From assembly GCA_016271365.2 (NCBI GenBank), contig CM057449.1, positions 1,565,024,501 to 1,565,088,500 on the forward strand: a stretch of 64,000 nt of DNA, given 5' to 3'. Below, piece after piece: positions 32,164 through 45,193 of this stretch (its first letter is position 1; each line of letters begins with the position of its first letter). Below the pieces are notes generated by a model. The model searched no databases, was not told the origin of the DNA, and saw only the letters and a list, made by a program, of their open reading frames with translations. Source of the DNA: Neoceratodus forsteri. Lineage: Eukaryota > Chordata > Ceratodontiformes > Ceratodontidae. A program made the translations under genes and the position numbers.

Positions 32164-33301
32164 AAAAGAAAAACGTGATGTCCAGTGCAGCCTTCCTCTG
32201 GTACTCTGTGTGTAGCTGCCGATCGTGGTTTGATTCAGATGGTGTCAGGTGAGAGGAGGACTGTGCCAGTTGGCATCTCTCTTGTTTAAATTATGGATAG
32301 CATGGGGAGGAGGGCTGAAATGGGGTGTTTGTGGGCTACTAGGAATGTGGGTTGTCTTGTGAGGTGGGACGGACAGTTCATTTTACATACTATGTTTATC
32401 TTACACTGGTGGGTGCCTAGTGTCGGAATGGGGTGGCTTTGACACTAGGGGCGGGCTTCTCATATCTGCAGATATAGTGTTTTTTGTTTCTGACACCATG
32501 GCTGGGCACCTGCCATTTAAATCTGAGAGGGGCTACCTTGACGGCACTGGGGTTGGGCTTCTGTTGTCTGCATTATTTGTTTATTTTTCCGTTGTGGCAG
32601 GCTACAGCAAAGTACAGTTTGATCTTTGCAAGCCTGCAAAATAGGGAATATTGTGGTGCTTGAGTTGGCCTTATCAGAACCAGCATTCATATTCAATTTT
32701 TTTTTTTTTTTTTTTTTTGCCACTTCTGGACACAAAAATAAACCAAAACTTTATTAAAGCAATTGACATGAATTTCCCACAATTGGCAGTTCCCAAGATC
32801 CTGGGCCAGAATGAGCATTTTGTAGGTTTCATGACTCATCAAGTAATGGCTGAAATTAAAGCAGCTGAAATTGAAGTAACATTGAAGTGCCTACCCCACC
32901 CTAACTATAATTATAATAAATTCGGATAATCACATGATGACCTTACAATACTGTATGGTTAAGCAGTATTCTGAACTGGATGGGGAGAAAAAATGCTGGA
33001 AAACTGACAGGTTCAGGGCATTCTCTGCTCGTGATACTGAACCATAAAATCACGGGTAGAAACTAACTCCTGCCAATAGTTTTTTTTTTTTGTTTTTGTG
33101 TGTTTTTTTCACTTGCGTAATACTCTTCCTGTCTGCAAACAGTCTTACCTGACTTCAGCCCCACTGAATGCGGCTTCACTTAGCTCTCTCTGTGTCCCCC
33201 TCACAATGAATTGTTTTATCATTTAATGTTCTTTCACTGGTATATTGCCTTTCTTTTAGTTGTTTACTTGACTGTGGGATCAGTTCATAATCGCAGTCAT
33301 G
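32164..33301. other. Unassigned DNA with one small open frame
   Basis: A T run lies at 32,698-32,718. After it a + open frame (about 32,727-32,929) reads INQNFIKAIDMNFPQLAVPK and GFMTHQVMAEIKAAEIEVTL; I recognise no family and it has no start codon of its own after the T run. Nothing else is visible in the stretch. Confidence 0.35.
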
Positions 33302-33743
33302 GGCCCCGTTCACACTATAGCATGGTAAGGTGAAACGTTTTTTAAAACGAATTAAGCCTTACCATGCTATAGGGCTTGCACTCTCTGTTCCGTTTTTTTA
33401 AATCGTGTCACATCAATCGTGCTGTGCAGTTCAGACTGTCAGAAGTATTCCTGGTCCGTGTGGCATGGTGGAGTAGCGGGTTTCACCCGAACTGCTTAGG
33501 CAACACGGATCCACCTAACACTGACTAACCCGGAGATACTGTTCACACTGTGAGTTAAACAGATTTCCTTACTCAAATGTTTTAACAAACCGTTCTATAC
33601 CCTAGGTCCGATCAGGATTTTAGCATGGTTCATTAAAACATGTCCCAAAGTGAAATAGAAGCGGACGGGAAAGGTGCTGGCATGGATCTGAAATGGTTCA
33701 ATGCCCCAGAACCGTTTTCAGACCGCCCAGTGTGAACGGGGCC
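33302..33743. mobile_element. 442 bp DNA-transposon-type MITE
   Basis: Perfect 15 bp terminal inverted repeats GGCCCCGTTCACACT at both ends. A second, internal inverted repeat (ctatagcatggtaagg at about 33,315 and its inverse ending near 33,371) lies just inside the left end. There is no coding capacity. Flanking 3 bp are atg and ata, so the target duplication is uncertain and the superfamily is left open. Confidence 0.8.
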
Positions 33744-34059
33744 ATACACTCCAGGTTATGTTTTATCATTGGATTTCAACTCTTCTTGTTATAAGACACT
33801 TGGTTTCACCTCGTCCCTCATAATGCTCCTGAGGCATGACAGTGGCCTACGATAAAACATGTCTTGTATATTATTGTTTTTGTTTTGTTTTTTCAACTCT
33901 CAATCTTTATTTTTGCCATACAACAGACAAGATACCAAAAAAAATGAAAATAAAAATTACATAAGAACAGTTAACATAAAAGAGCACTTACAGTGGTACA
34001 GATTTTCAGATTTCATTCAGTTACTCTGGTGATATTCTAAGTGAGTTGTAGGGCTTAAG

Positions 34060-37000
34060 ATTCAAGAACGAAACCTGAATGCAGGGTGTAATATGCAACA
34101 CCCATCTTCTCCACAGATTCTCAAATTTAGCTTGTGATTTATTAAGAACTCGTTATTATCTCCATTTTATAAATCTGTATCATTATCAGAGACCACTGGT
34201 CCAACGTAGGAGGCCGTGGGGAGAGCCAGCTTTTAGTTATAGCTTTTTTGGCTGCAAGAGTAGCCACGTTCAAAAAGTTCCTCGTCATAATGTCTCTACA
34301 AGTCTGTGGATACTCTCCTAAGAAAAAGAAGTAGGGGTCAGTGATTATATCTGGGGAAATTATTTGTTGTAAGGCCTCCTGGAATTTAGCTAAAAAAAGT
34401 TTGGAGCGTCTTACAGGACCAGAATATATGGCCCAGTGTAGCCGGGGTGTATCCACACTGCCTCCAACATGTCCGTTTAGAGGGGTGGTACTTGTGACTT
34501 ATTGCTGGGGCTCGAAAATATCTTACAGACAATTTCCACGCAAACTCCTTCCAGTGCCCTGAACTGATGCCTTTCCCCATTGCCTCTAAATGTCTTTCCC
34601 ATTGTGTAGAAGAGACCTCAATCCCCAGGTCCCTTTGCCAGGTTAATCTGATCTTCATTATTGAATCATCCTCTAAAGAGCTCAAGGCCCTATAAAGGGC
34701 AGATATCATGTGGGTAGGAATTGAGTTTTATCTATAACCTTAATGAAAATTTCTAGAGGTCCAGGGAGTGGGGAATCCCCCCACTTCACTTCTCCAAGCT
34801 TCCGAAGATAATCCCTAGCCTGAAAATATCTAAACCTGTCCACATAAGGAATACCATACTTCTGGGTTAGTTCTGTTAGAGACAAAATCACCCCCTGCGG
34901 CATAAAATGATATACCAAATGTAGGCCCCTCTTCTGCCAGTCTCGGAACCCCGCATCTAATCTGGCAGGGATGAAGGAGCTTATATAGGGCAGAGAAAAT
35001 AATGCGGATCTCCAGTCTGCAAGCTTTTTAGAGGCCAGCACCCCCTGCCAGCATTTCAGAGTTGAGCAGGTGTATGGGTTACCCACTCTGTCCGACCTTG
35101 TATCGGGGAGAAGATAATAAGGTTTGGTATATATTTTTAAGCTCCTTCTCCTGACCCTCTACTGATTTCCACCTAGCCACATAACTTTCATCAAGCCAGT
35201 ATAGAGGTATTCTAATCTGAGCAGCTAAGTAGTGCAGTCTAAAATTCGGTAGAGACAATCCTCCCTGTCTCTTAGTTAGCTGCAATATGGACGGCCTTAT
35301 CCTTGGTCTCCGATATGACCAAACAAATGGAGATAATTTCCTTTGCAAAGTTCTATAAAATGCTTCTGTTAACGGGATTGGAAGGGTTTGGGCCAGATAA
35401 AGGAAGCGAGGAAGAACTACCATTCTGATAGCTTCGATTCTCTGATACAGAGATAAGGGAAGCACTCGCCTATTTCTAGGTCGGTTGACAACTTATCCAG
35501 AAGAAGGGCTAGTGGTGAAGAGGTCTGTACATGACCTTCCAATCTGTACACCTAGATATTTAATGCACCTCAAGTCCCAACAAAAGGGAATTTGGCTTTA
35601 ATCTGTACTGAAGGGCATAATTCAAGGCCATTACCTCTTGTCTTAGAGGGGTTGACTCTATAGCCAGCTAGGTCTCCAAATCTGTTCAGTAACTCCCAAA
35701 GATAAGGAAGGGAGTACTGGGTCAATCATATATATTAATGAATCATCGGTATAGAATGCTAGTTTATGAGTCTCTGTACCAACCTCTACTCCTTTTAGGC
35801 CTTCTTCTTTTCTCAATGTTTGGGCTAAAAGGCTCCAACTATATAGCAAATAATAGGCGACAGGGACACCCCTGTCTGGTGCCAGCAGTGACAATGAGAT
35901 AGGAGGAAAGGAACCATTTATTCTAATATAAGCTCTGGGGTCAGAGTACATAGCTTTCATCGTGATATAACGGGATTTGGGGTATGCCCATCCTCCCCAT
36001 CGCCGCCCACAGAAGGACCATTCGACCCTATCGAGCGCCTTCACCGCATCCTTGAAAAAGGAGCAGAAAAGGCGTTCGCAGCTGCTCCATTCGATGTACC
36101 AAATGCAGAGTTCTTTTGATGTTGTCTTGCATTTGGCAGCCAGGAACAAGCCCATTTGGTCCAGATGTATTAATTGGGGTATAAATTCTTAAATCTTTCT
36201 GTGAGAATGGAAGCAAATATCTTGTAATTTATATTAAGCACAGAAATTGGTCTGTATGAGGAGCAGGAAGCGGTGTCCTTACCAGGCTTTGGAATACTGG
36301 CTATATAGGCATAGCGTCATTAATCTGGGGCTGCCTGCCCTTGCTGGACCCCTCTACATGCCTCCAAGAGAATCGGAATTAGGTCTTGTCTGAATGTTTT
36401 ATAAAAGTCACTTGAGTAACCATCAGGGCCCGGACTTTTACCTGTCTTTAAGGCCATAAATGCATGGCTCATTTCTACAGCAGTAATTGGTTTTATTAGG
36501 GCCTGTTTTTGCTCTTCCGTTAACACTGGGAGGTCAAGATCCTGCAGGAAGGCCTCAGTCCCCTGGGAGTGTAGTGTCTTTTCAGCCTGGTAGAGGGAAC
36601 TATAAAAAGTTTGGAAGGCACGCTCTATCTGTTTGGGGAGGGAGACTAACTTATTCGAGATTGGATCTCTAATTTGGGTTATATTGGAACGGGTCTTATG
36701 TTGTCTGTCTGTGTGCGAGTAGACGAGTGGCTCTGGGGCCCTCTTCATAATACTTTTGCCTTATAAACTGCAAAGCTTGTTCCGTGCGTATGTCTAAGAT
36801 CCCCTGAATTTACTCTTTCGTAGCATGCAGCAGGGGAAGAACCCCCTCGTCTCCCGCAGCGTGTTGGGCTTGTAATTCGTGAAACTGACGTTGGAGTTTG
36901 TCTAAGTGCAATTGCTGCTGTTTTTTGTGATGACACGCATACTTTATTATGTCCCCCCTCAGAACTGTTTTCAGGGTATCCCATAGGGTATTCGCCAATA

Positions 37001-37820
37001 CCTCTTGGGTAATGTTTTCTGATAGAATCTGTTTGATTCTCTTCTGAGTCATATCCCTGAAATCATTCATGTTTAAAAGGAAATTATTAAATTTCCATAA
37101 AGTATTGATTTTCTTCTGAAAATGAATTGGGAGCAGAGTTATGCTGGAATGGTCGGATAACACCTTAGAGGATTGTACGCAATCTTGTATTTTATACAAA
37201 TGTTCCTTGAGACATGTATGTAATCTATTCTGTAGACCTTATGGGAGGTGGAAAAATGTGTGTACCCTTTATTAGGGTGTAGGTGTTCCATACGTCCACC
37301 CATTGGGCCGCTGATAGATGAACCTGAGTTGCCTTTTGGGCCGAATTTTTTTTTGGCGTTTCGCATGTTCGAGGTATCCAACGGGGACATAATCTGGTTA
37401 TGATCTCCTCCCAACACCAATACCCCCCTATGTACCTCCATGACCTTCCGAAATAATGATTTTCTTACTTCGGCTCCTGAGCCAGGGGGAACATATAGGG
37501 AGGCAAGAGTGATATCTTGGCCTTCCAGTTGTCCCACAGCAATAGCGAGCCTCCCCTCAGGATCCGCATATGAGTTTGTCAAACGAAATGGAACATTTTT
37601 AGGAACAAGAACAGCAGCTTCCCTTCTCCTCCCCTTCCCATAGACAGACGCCATATAGTGGAAACCCCAAATCTAGAGAGCTTTTGGTGTTCTTTTTATT
37701 CAAGTGAGTTTCCTGCAATAATAAAATGCGTTTCATCTTTTAAGGAGCTAATTACTCTATCTTTTTATGGGATTATTAAGCCCATTAACATTATGGGAGC
37801 AGATCGAAATCGTGGAGGAA
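34060..37820 (-). pseudogene. L1/Tx1-like ORF2, broken
   Basis: Endonuclease text starts near 37,820 and includes LLQETHLNKKNTKSSLDLGF in a shifted frame, LASLYVPPGSGAEVRK, VLVLGGDHNQIMSPLD (about 37,380) and YRIDYIHVSRNI (about 37,240), where RIDY is the conserved block of this endonuclease. RT includes ALKTGKSPGPDGYSSDFYKT (about 36,420), RVEWSF (motif A region, about 36,020), HKLAFYTDDSLIYM (about 35,750; the usual FADD is YTDD, Asp kept), RFLYLAQTLPIPL and GGLSLPNFRLHYLAAQ (35,100-35,400). A C-terminal Cys segment CWRQCGYTPATLGHIFWSC (about 34,450) is typical of L1/Tx1. Frameshifts separate the pieces. Confidence 0.88.
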
Positions 37821-38619
37821 TTATCCATTGACCAGAGGATTATTACTTAAGGCTGTCTGCAAAGAGATTGGTTGGGCAATACCTGTAGAGATCATAACTT
37901 CTACCACTACTAGGGGTACAGAGGAATGAACCCCCTCCTTCTTCACCTTAAACCTACCGCCCACAGCAACCCACAGTTCCCATAGGTTGGCACTGGATTG
38001 TATTCTATTGAAGAGAGAATTGGCATTTAGAGTAAGTGCAACATACATTTTCAAGTGAGAAACATGCAAACTTTTAACAACTAACAACTTGAATAACTTA
38101 TTTACAATTGTACTTCCAAAAATAGAGGGTAATAAAATCAACCCTCAAAACAAGGAACCAAAGTCCCTATGGGAGGAAAAGCGACCAAAAAATTAGCCAG
38201 GCCTCCCCGGCCCCTCCACACATCGGGGTCGAATACAAGGTGCATCTCCCCAGAAAGAATAGTCCAGGGGAATGGCATGAATCCTAGTCCACCCTCCAGC
38301 ACAGCCAGAGTCATTCTTATTACATAATCAGGGAAGGGGAGGGGAGAGGGAGAAAGCTACAGTGAAACAGGATATGAATGGATCTGAATGGATCTAATTA
38401 GCTTTGGTAAAGATAAAGAACGACCAGAACCATATCCCAATTAAACAGCTCATTATGCCCCTAGGGAATCTCTGTAGTTTTAAACATTAGAGGGAGGTTA
38501 AAGTAAGCAACTTCTCTGAAATGAGGCGCCATGAAGAACATCTAGGGAAAAGGACCCATCAACGCTATAGATCTCCATGGCTCCCAAATAGCAGAGGCAT
38601 AAAACAGTGCAATTCCCAA

Positions 38620-39640
38620 GCTAACCCAACAGTCCAATTCAGGTGTTCTGATCCTCGGCTGTTACTCTCTTGGTGGGACTATGCACTCTCCGCAGGCTCT
38701 CCCTGATCTCCAGTAACGATCTGGGGACATCCAGTTGCCTGTTGGGTCCTCTCCGTTTTCGTAGGTTCCTCTGCCAGTGCGAGCTTGGGGGATGCTTTTC
38801 CTGTGGCACCGGACCCGTCATCTGGAAACTCCATCCCCGGCTCTTTAGTTCCGGATGTAATTCTTCAGGGGCTGTGTAAGTTTTGCTGCCAGTGTCCCAG
38901 AATACCCGTAGTTAGCAGGATAAGGTGTCTGGAAGCTGACTCCATGCTCTTTCAAGGTCCTCATTATGGGTGCGTAGGCTGCTCTCCTTTCATCATCTCC
39001 ATGGGGTAATCGTTTATCAAACAGGAGTCTGGCAGTATTATAGGTAACAATCTCTTGGTCCAGGCAGTTTTCAGAACAGTTTCTTTATCTCTATAGCTCA
39101 AAACTTTAAGACAGTGGATCTTGGTCTGGCAGATTTGTTTGTTGGTTTTTGTACCAGAGCTCTATAAGCTCTTTCGATTCAAATTGGAGAGTGGGTGGAA
39201 GGTCTAACACATCTCTGAGCATATCCGTCAAAAGTCTTCCATTTTGCGGTTTCCGAGTCTTCAGGGAGACCATATATGGATGTTATCTCTCCATGATCGA
39301 GCTTCCAGATCCAGTAATTTCTCTTGAAACATCTCATGCTGATCTACGAGAAATCCACAGCTTGGTGCAGGGTCTGGGTCTCTTCAGCCATCTCACCAGC
39401 TACCGCCTCCGATCAGTCCAGTCTCTCCTCAACTTCTGATGAGCGGGTCTGAAGCAAGGTAAATTCTTTTTGTTTTCCTTGAAACACACTGATTTCTGAC
39501 AGGAGGCGTCTCAAAGCGGAGCTGGATAGCTTTTCACCTTCCCTATCAGTATCCAGATCTCCCATACACTGCTCGCTGGTGAGACACTGCGACTGGGGTT
39601 AGGCCTTCTCTGTGATCCATTTCCATCTGTCCGCCCTCTG
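38620..39640 (-). pseudogene. L1/Tx1-like ORF1, broken
   Basis: On - from about 39,560 a Glu/Leu/Lys-rich coiled-coil-like part reads LRRLLSEISVFQGKQKEFTL and EVEERLD. It is followed by KLLDLEARSWRDNIHIYGLP, the start of the RRM-type domain of L1 ORF1 proteins (compare the usual DLENRSRRNN block). The C-terminal part, around 39,100-38,880, reads SYRDKETVLKTAW and then LKEHGVSFQTPYPA. The domain order is coiled coil, RRM, C-terminal domain, as for an L1-type RNA chaperone. Stops and frame changes are several. Confidence 0.78.
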
Positions 39641-39889
39641 TGCCTCCCTGAGAGTGATTTGGCTAACTCTTTACCCCCAAACATATTCTGGCTTTATATG
39701 GCAATTTTGATGCGCTCCGTTCTGTTTTAGGGGTTTTTATTCGTCTGGCTATTCTGGAGCTCATCTCTCAGGCGGCCATTCAGGGGGATGACGTCACCAG
39801 AAGTCCGTATATTATTGTTTTAAATATACAAGGATGAAAGAATCCTGCATTCTGATTGGTCAGTGGCAAACATCAACAGTGATGTTATC

Positions 39890-42473
39890 CCTAAGCGATC
39901 ACTCACTCATCCTCTCTTTCCTGGTCATGTCTTCAGCAGAAACCAAACCAAACTACGTTGCCTGGCGGCGCTCCGACCTGGAGGCCTCACAAAACTAAGA
40001 AAATACTTAACTCATTGGGATTGGCCCCCATTTCCGGCCCCTACTACAGATGAAGCCTTGATTATTTCACCTGTTCTCTTAATAAAGCATGTTACATCTA
40101 TGCCCACTAGCAAAAGTGCAATCCAAAATGTAATGCCCCTGGTCACACCTGTACTGCTCCAACAGCTAAAGCACAGATATGATCTCTGGCATAAAGCAGT
40201 CTCATCGGCATGCAGCCAGACAGGCAAGCCTATCGCGACTAAATAACAGATGCACTCAGACCATAAAACAGAGCCAAATCAGGCTACTACAAAACAACCC
40301 TTCCACCTCCTTCTGGGGAATGCTCGGTTGTTCTGGGACAATATCAAGAAACTCAACGGCAAATCCTGCCCTTCCACTACTAACTGTCAACAATGTCCCT
40401 ACCACCGACCCACTGGCCATCGCCAACTGCCTCAACTCATCATTCTCTGACCTTAGTGCAGTACTCCCAAATAACTTCTTCGACCCACCTGCAGCCCTGC
40501 CCCCAACACCCAGCATCCGCACTTCCATCTCAGGGTGATCCCTATGAATGAGACAAGGCCTTATCTCATTAAAGCACTCAGTGGCTCTTGCTATTGCAAA
40601 GATTCTTTAATATGAGAATCCTACATCTAGTACTAGATACAGTCCTCTCCCCACTGACTGACCTCATTAACCACACCCAAATCTGTAGATCCCGCAGCCT
40701 GGAAGACTGCCACAGTCACCCCAATACTAAAGAGTGGTGAGAGTACCTTTCCCAATAACTACCATCCCATATCTGTTCTCCCACCACCTCAAAAAGCCCT
40801 TGAAAATGATAGCCACCCAACTCACTGAGTACCCACTTGCTCATAACCTACTTCAGGAGCAGCATGGCTTCAGATCTGGGCACAGTACAACTACGTCTCT
40901 CACGGAGTTCTCTAATTTTATTCACTCTGCCTTGGATAGAAAACACCTAGCTGGAGCTGTCTTCATCGACCTGTCAAAGGCCTTTGATAGTCTCCCACCC
41001 TACTCTTACACACTCCGCCACATAGGTCTGTCCCAAGGACCTGTCTCCTGGTTTACCAGTTACCTCACAGCTAGATCACAATGTGTCAAAATAAACACCC
41101 TCTCAACCACCCTGCCAGTCTGCTCTGGGGTTCCCAGGGCTCCATCCTCGCCCCTCTATTCAGCATCCACCTAAATACCTTGCCCAATTCCTGCTCTGGC
41201 AACCTACTACTCTGTGTGGGCGACGAGGTTCTTTTTGTCTCGCACCCATATCCCACAGTATTGCAGTCCTCCCTCCAGCACGCATTTAACCTGATTGAAA
41301 ACTGGTTCATAGACCAAAGATTTGTGGTCAATGTAAAAAAGACAACGACCATGCTCTTTGCCCACCGACGGAATAAGGCCAAGAATGCGCAGCTAACAAT
41401 CCTCTCCCACTCTCTTCTTCCTCTAGAACAGGTCCATACATATAAATACCTGGGCCTTACATTTAATTCCAGCCTTTCCTTCCATTTACACATTGACACT
41501 CTGTCATCAGCCATAAATGTCCGTATAGGCCTATTGTATCGGCCCAAGGATTGCCTACCTCCGTAAGCCCTTAATCTGGTTGTCACCTCCTCAGTCCTCT
41601 CCCTAGTCGATTGTGGCTCACTGTCTACTCAGCCACTGACCACACAGCCCTTAACAAAATCCACCTGGCAATAAACAGAGTGTGCAGATCCTCTCCGGGC
41701 AGACAAGCGTGCACTCCATACCTGCACCCTATATGCCCTGACTAATCTCCTCACCCTGGATGAAAGGCTATTTTATCAAACATGTTTCCTCACAAAGAAA
41801 ATATACCTGGGGCTTACCCCCTTGGGGGTTTCTGCCTCTCTTCTATCCTCCTACACCTCGGTGAACACCTGCACTGCCAACTGACAGGTGTAGTCCATCC
41901 CGAGGGTTAGAACCTCCTTAGCCCAAAGGTCATTCCCACACAGGGCCCCAGTCTGGTACGACGAACTCCCCTCCGATGTCTCCTCCATCTCCAAACAAGG
42001 ACCTTTCAAGTCGGCCCTCAAAGAGCACATTCTCGCTTCACGGTGCTGCCAGTGTACCAGCTAGTGCCGGGTCATCTATCATCTTACGGGACCACCCCGC
42101 CACTGAGCTCCTACCAATAGGGCTACCAAACATTACCTATTAACAATGCCTCCTTCGGCTGCACTCACAAGATATCTGTCTAATTCTCTACTTTGCTGTA
42201 AATATCAAACCTGTTACTCCCTCCCTCTATCAGCAAACCTATTATCTTGAAAACTGTAAAATACAGCTCTCGGTAACGCATTCAATGCAGTGTATAGCTG
42301 ATCTTGATTCTGCAGTATTGTATAACTGAAAAAACTGTAACCTTCGGCTGTCATTCTATGTCTATATGTATTAAGTGTTTGCATTTATTTTTTCTGATGC
42401 GGAGCCTTTGTAAATGAGTCCCTGACTCAAAGGTTGTAATCCTAAAGTCTGTTACACAAATAAATAAATAAAA
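39890..42473 (+). mobile_element. L2-like LINE, copy 1, 5'-truncated
   Basis: It begins in the linker between endonuclease and RT (text near 40,320 FWDNIKKLNGKS, then SDLSAVLPNNFFDPPA at about 40,448-40,495), continues through RT and C-terminal domain, and ends with ctgatgcggagcctttgtaa and an (aaat)n tail at 42,473. The second copy at 55.9-58.3 kb has the same tail. The element lies directly downstream of the L1-like insertion. Confidence 0.82.
40734..41570 (+). pseudogene. L2-like reverse transcriptase, copy 1
   Basis: QEQHGFRSGHSTTTSLTEF, AVFIDLSKAFDSLPP (motif A), PVCSGVP (motif B) and the motif C region LLCVGDEVLFVSHP, where the first Asp of the expected YADD is Gly, so the site is dead. 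Further on NWFIDQRFVVNVKKTTTML and YKYLGLTFNSSLSFHLHID follow. A frame change falls near 41,130 inside motif B. Confidence 0.85.
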
Positions 42474-42853
42474 TCCCAGAACAGTATCACTGTAAAGATT
42501 TGCATTGTATCAGTCTCTACCTTCACTATAGGTAGATCTTGATTAATCACTTAAAAAAATCAACTAAAAACCATTTTTGGCAATTTTTTAATTTATATTT
42601 ATTCTTCGGAAAAACAAGCCAGTTATAAAAGTAGTAATGAGTTCCATATAAGGCGAGTACTGGCCAGTGTTCCTCACCAATTTTTAAGAAATGCTCTTAA
42701 ACCCTTGGAAATGCTCCATAAACGCTTCAAAAAGAGTTTTTAATTTTTTTTTCTAAGTGTAAAGCCCTATTACTCATCAAAATCATATTTTGTTCAAATA
42801 TCAAAAATGGTGAGTACATTACTCTTGAATGCCAGGGTTATCTGGACTACTCT

Positions 42854-43075
42854 AGGATGTGTGCCGTGGGGATAACGTCACTTCTCTGGTGCTGGACACA
42901 CTCGTGCTCAACCACCCGAAGTATATCGTTATCCCAGTATGACACACGCCTCTGGTGTGCGCTGAAGTACTCAACAGGATGTGTTATCATGGGATACCAT
43001 CACGCCTCTGGTGCATTGTAAGGTACCAGGCTGAAGGCCACTCGAAATTTGACAATATCCCATGACTAGGGCTGT
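42854..43075. mobile_element. Hairpin MITE pair, related to 13.17 kb unit
   Basis: aggatgtgtgccgtgggg… at 42,854-42,877 pairs with cgttatcccagtatgacaca… at 42,927-42,951. Directly after it a second partial unit starts caggatgtgttatcatggga (42,979) and ends near atatcccatgac (43,070). The loop text gtgctcaaccacc links it to the hairpin at 13,170. Confidence 0.6.
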
Positions 43076-43651
43076 ATTTATTATGGCACATGTTGGAGAA
43101 AATGGTGATTTATTTTTTGTTCTTTCATTATCAAACATACAGAAACCAAATCTTAGGAAAAGTCATGAAACCTTTGTGTAGTAAACAAACTGCCTCTTTT
43201 GTAGCATAATTTCATGAGCACATCAGCAAAGATGTAAGAGTTTTAAAATGACACTTTTAGGGTGGCTTAATGATGGAGGCAGTGCATTGGGGTGCCACCA
43301 GGGAAACCCAGTGCTCATGTGCAATTCCCACAATTCCACATTAGGGCTGACTAGGGGTGTAGCACATCGCAGAGTGGAAGAAGCACGTTTATTTTTGTAA
43401 TTTCATTTCAAATTTGTTAATCGGGTAAAACCCAAGGGCATTAAATGACCATTTTCAAGGGGACTTGAGATTCATACAACAGCGAACAAAACTACAATAG
43501 ACCATAAAACAATATCCAGTATTGTATAACACTTTTCAGAATGAATTGATAATGCAGGGATGTTTTAGCGTAGGTTTAAAAGCAAAATGTGTTACGAAAA
43601 AATGTTGGTAATGCATTCTACTCTTTCAAAACTGTCTAGAGAAAAGAACAT
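43076..43651. other. Unassigned DNA
   Basis: No gene, RNA or repeat is recognised in this AT-rich stretch. Confidence 0.4.
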
Positions 43652-43667
43652 TGTTCAAAGAAGTTTT

Positions 43668-44193
43668 TTTTTTTTTTTTTTTTTTATCCCTTCTTCTCCC
43701 CAATCACTCCCACTCTTTGGGAGACACCTACGGCCTGTTGCGCTCCGCCGCCTTACCTGGCATCGTGCAGTCCATCCCAGGAAGCCATGGTTATACCCCC
43801 TGGCAGGTACGGGGTTGAAGGCCCTTTCACCCTGACGTGTCTGTCTTTCGCTGGGATGCTGTCTCCGGTGCCAATAGGGGCATTGAGGATCGGGGCCTGG
43901 TGCTGCATCTACCGGGAGCACTGAGGGTGTTTTTTCCTGGTGTTCTAGGATGTGCTGTGTGCCCTGATGTCTAGGCGCCTGAGGCGCGCAACGCCGAGCC
44001 CCCATTTGGACTCACGGACTTGTACCTCGGGTCTCACCCAAGTCACACAAGCACAGAGTCTGACCTCCAAGAAGGTAAGCTGCTCATGGGATGCCCAGGC
44101 CTTCTCCTCTGACGTCTCCAGCCCTGGGCTTGTTCCCAAACCTGGGTCACTGTGTCGTGAGCGAAATCCAACCACTGTACCGGGCGGCTGGCA
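43668..44193 (-). mobile_element. tRNA-derived SINE, copy 1
   Basis: 526 bp, flanked by the identical 16 bp duplication tgttcaaagaagtttt (43,652-43,667 and 44,194-44,209). On - the head reads ggtacagtggttgga, like the A box region of a tRNA, and gacccaggtttggga like a B box. The tail is the T run seen on + at 43,668-43,685. The head aligns with copies 2 and 3; the middle is more diverged. Transcription would be by RNA polymerase III. Confidence 0.82.
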
Positions 44194-44209
44194 TGTTCAA
44201 AGAAGTTTT

Positions 44210-44643
44210 AAAATAGTAACCTGAAACTTTCGCGAATGATCCTGTTAAGTAATCAATACATTCTTAAATGAGAATTTAATGGGCCCCCTCTCAAACCTCA
44301 AAAAGCTAAGTAATCTAAAATAAGTGCAGTGTAAATCAAATAAAAAATATATTTTAAAGAAGAAAACAAAACAACTCAAAGATGCATGTTGAGAACAAGC
44401 AATATTGCATAATACTGACTCTGTTTAGCTACGAATAACAAGCAGATGAAACTGAAGTCTTCAGTTGTATTTTCATGAGAAATGCTAAAATTAGGGTTCT
44501 GTCATGGACAGTACCATCCTGCTACCTAAACATCTTTCATGGTTTTTCACTCATGATTTCTTTTAATGCACCCCAATATCTGATACCTATTTTTGTTACT
44601 GATCTCACAGTTGAGCTTCTGGCTTTAAATTGTTTGTTCTTAA
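44210..44643. other. Unassigned DNA between SINE copies
   Basis: Nothing recognised. Confidence 0.4.
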
Positions 44644-44654
44644 GATGCTTAAGA

Positions 44655-45182
44655 CTCGCCAGACCCGGTGACGCTGAGGGTTGAGATGCTGGACGCCATG
44701 CTGGCGACCCATATTCGAACGAGCAAAGGGCTCTGGGGTCAGCAGAAAAGGAGAGGATTGAGCATCCGCTCTCTTCTCCTGGGGAAGGGTGGGAGATGCT
44801 ATCTCGCCTTGGCTGCCCCCCAGTGGAGGCTGGGGCACACCAGAGCTAGGGAAGACTAGTAATGAGGCATCATGACGCACACGCCGCCCACGCACGCATG
44901 CTCATGGTCGTGGGGAGGACGGGCAAAAATTGGAAAACGCTGCCTGCCGCCTCCATGGAAGCCGCCCCACTGCTCCAGTGCTGTGGCCCCATGGAGCCCA
45001 GGCCCGCCCGGATATATGTTCGGGGCAGCCCTTCCACCCCACCACAGGGGTTAATCTGGGGATACAGTTCCTGGGAGGCACCAGGGCAGTAAATAGTAGC
45101 AGGTGGGGGTTGAGGAGGAGGAGAGAGAGCTGCTGGCAGGGTGAAGGAGGAAAAACAAATAATGGGGAAAAAAGGAGTGGGG
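44655..45182 (+). mobile_element. tRNA-derived SINE, copy 2
   Basis: 528 bp. The head cggtgacgctgagggttgag and the B-box-like block gacccatattcgaacg match copy 3 (ggcgctgagagttgag, gacccaggttcggacg), with a short deletion between the boxes. The tail is A-rich (gggaaaaaaggag). Flanks gatgcttaaga (44,644-44,654) and gatgctcaaaa (45,183-45,193) could be a diverged target duplication with two mismatches. Confidence 0.72.
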
Positions 45183-45193
45183 GATGCTCAAAA

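Larger units (their letters stand above)
33881..39806 (-). mobile_element. L1/Tx1-like LINE, near full length, with target duplication
   Basis: 5926 bp bounded by identical 15 bp target duplications gtatattattgtttt at 33,866-33,880 and 39,807-39,821. On - it runs from a 5' UTR (39,806 to about 39,640), ORF1, a spacer, ORF2, and a short 3' UTR with an aataaa signal (33,906-33,911) and A-rich tail. A CRE-type tgacgtca is at 39,789-39,796, close to the 5' end. Both ORFs are damaged. The empty site would have been a small AT-rich palindrome (cttgtatatt…aatatacaag). Confidence 0.9.
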
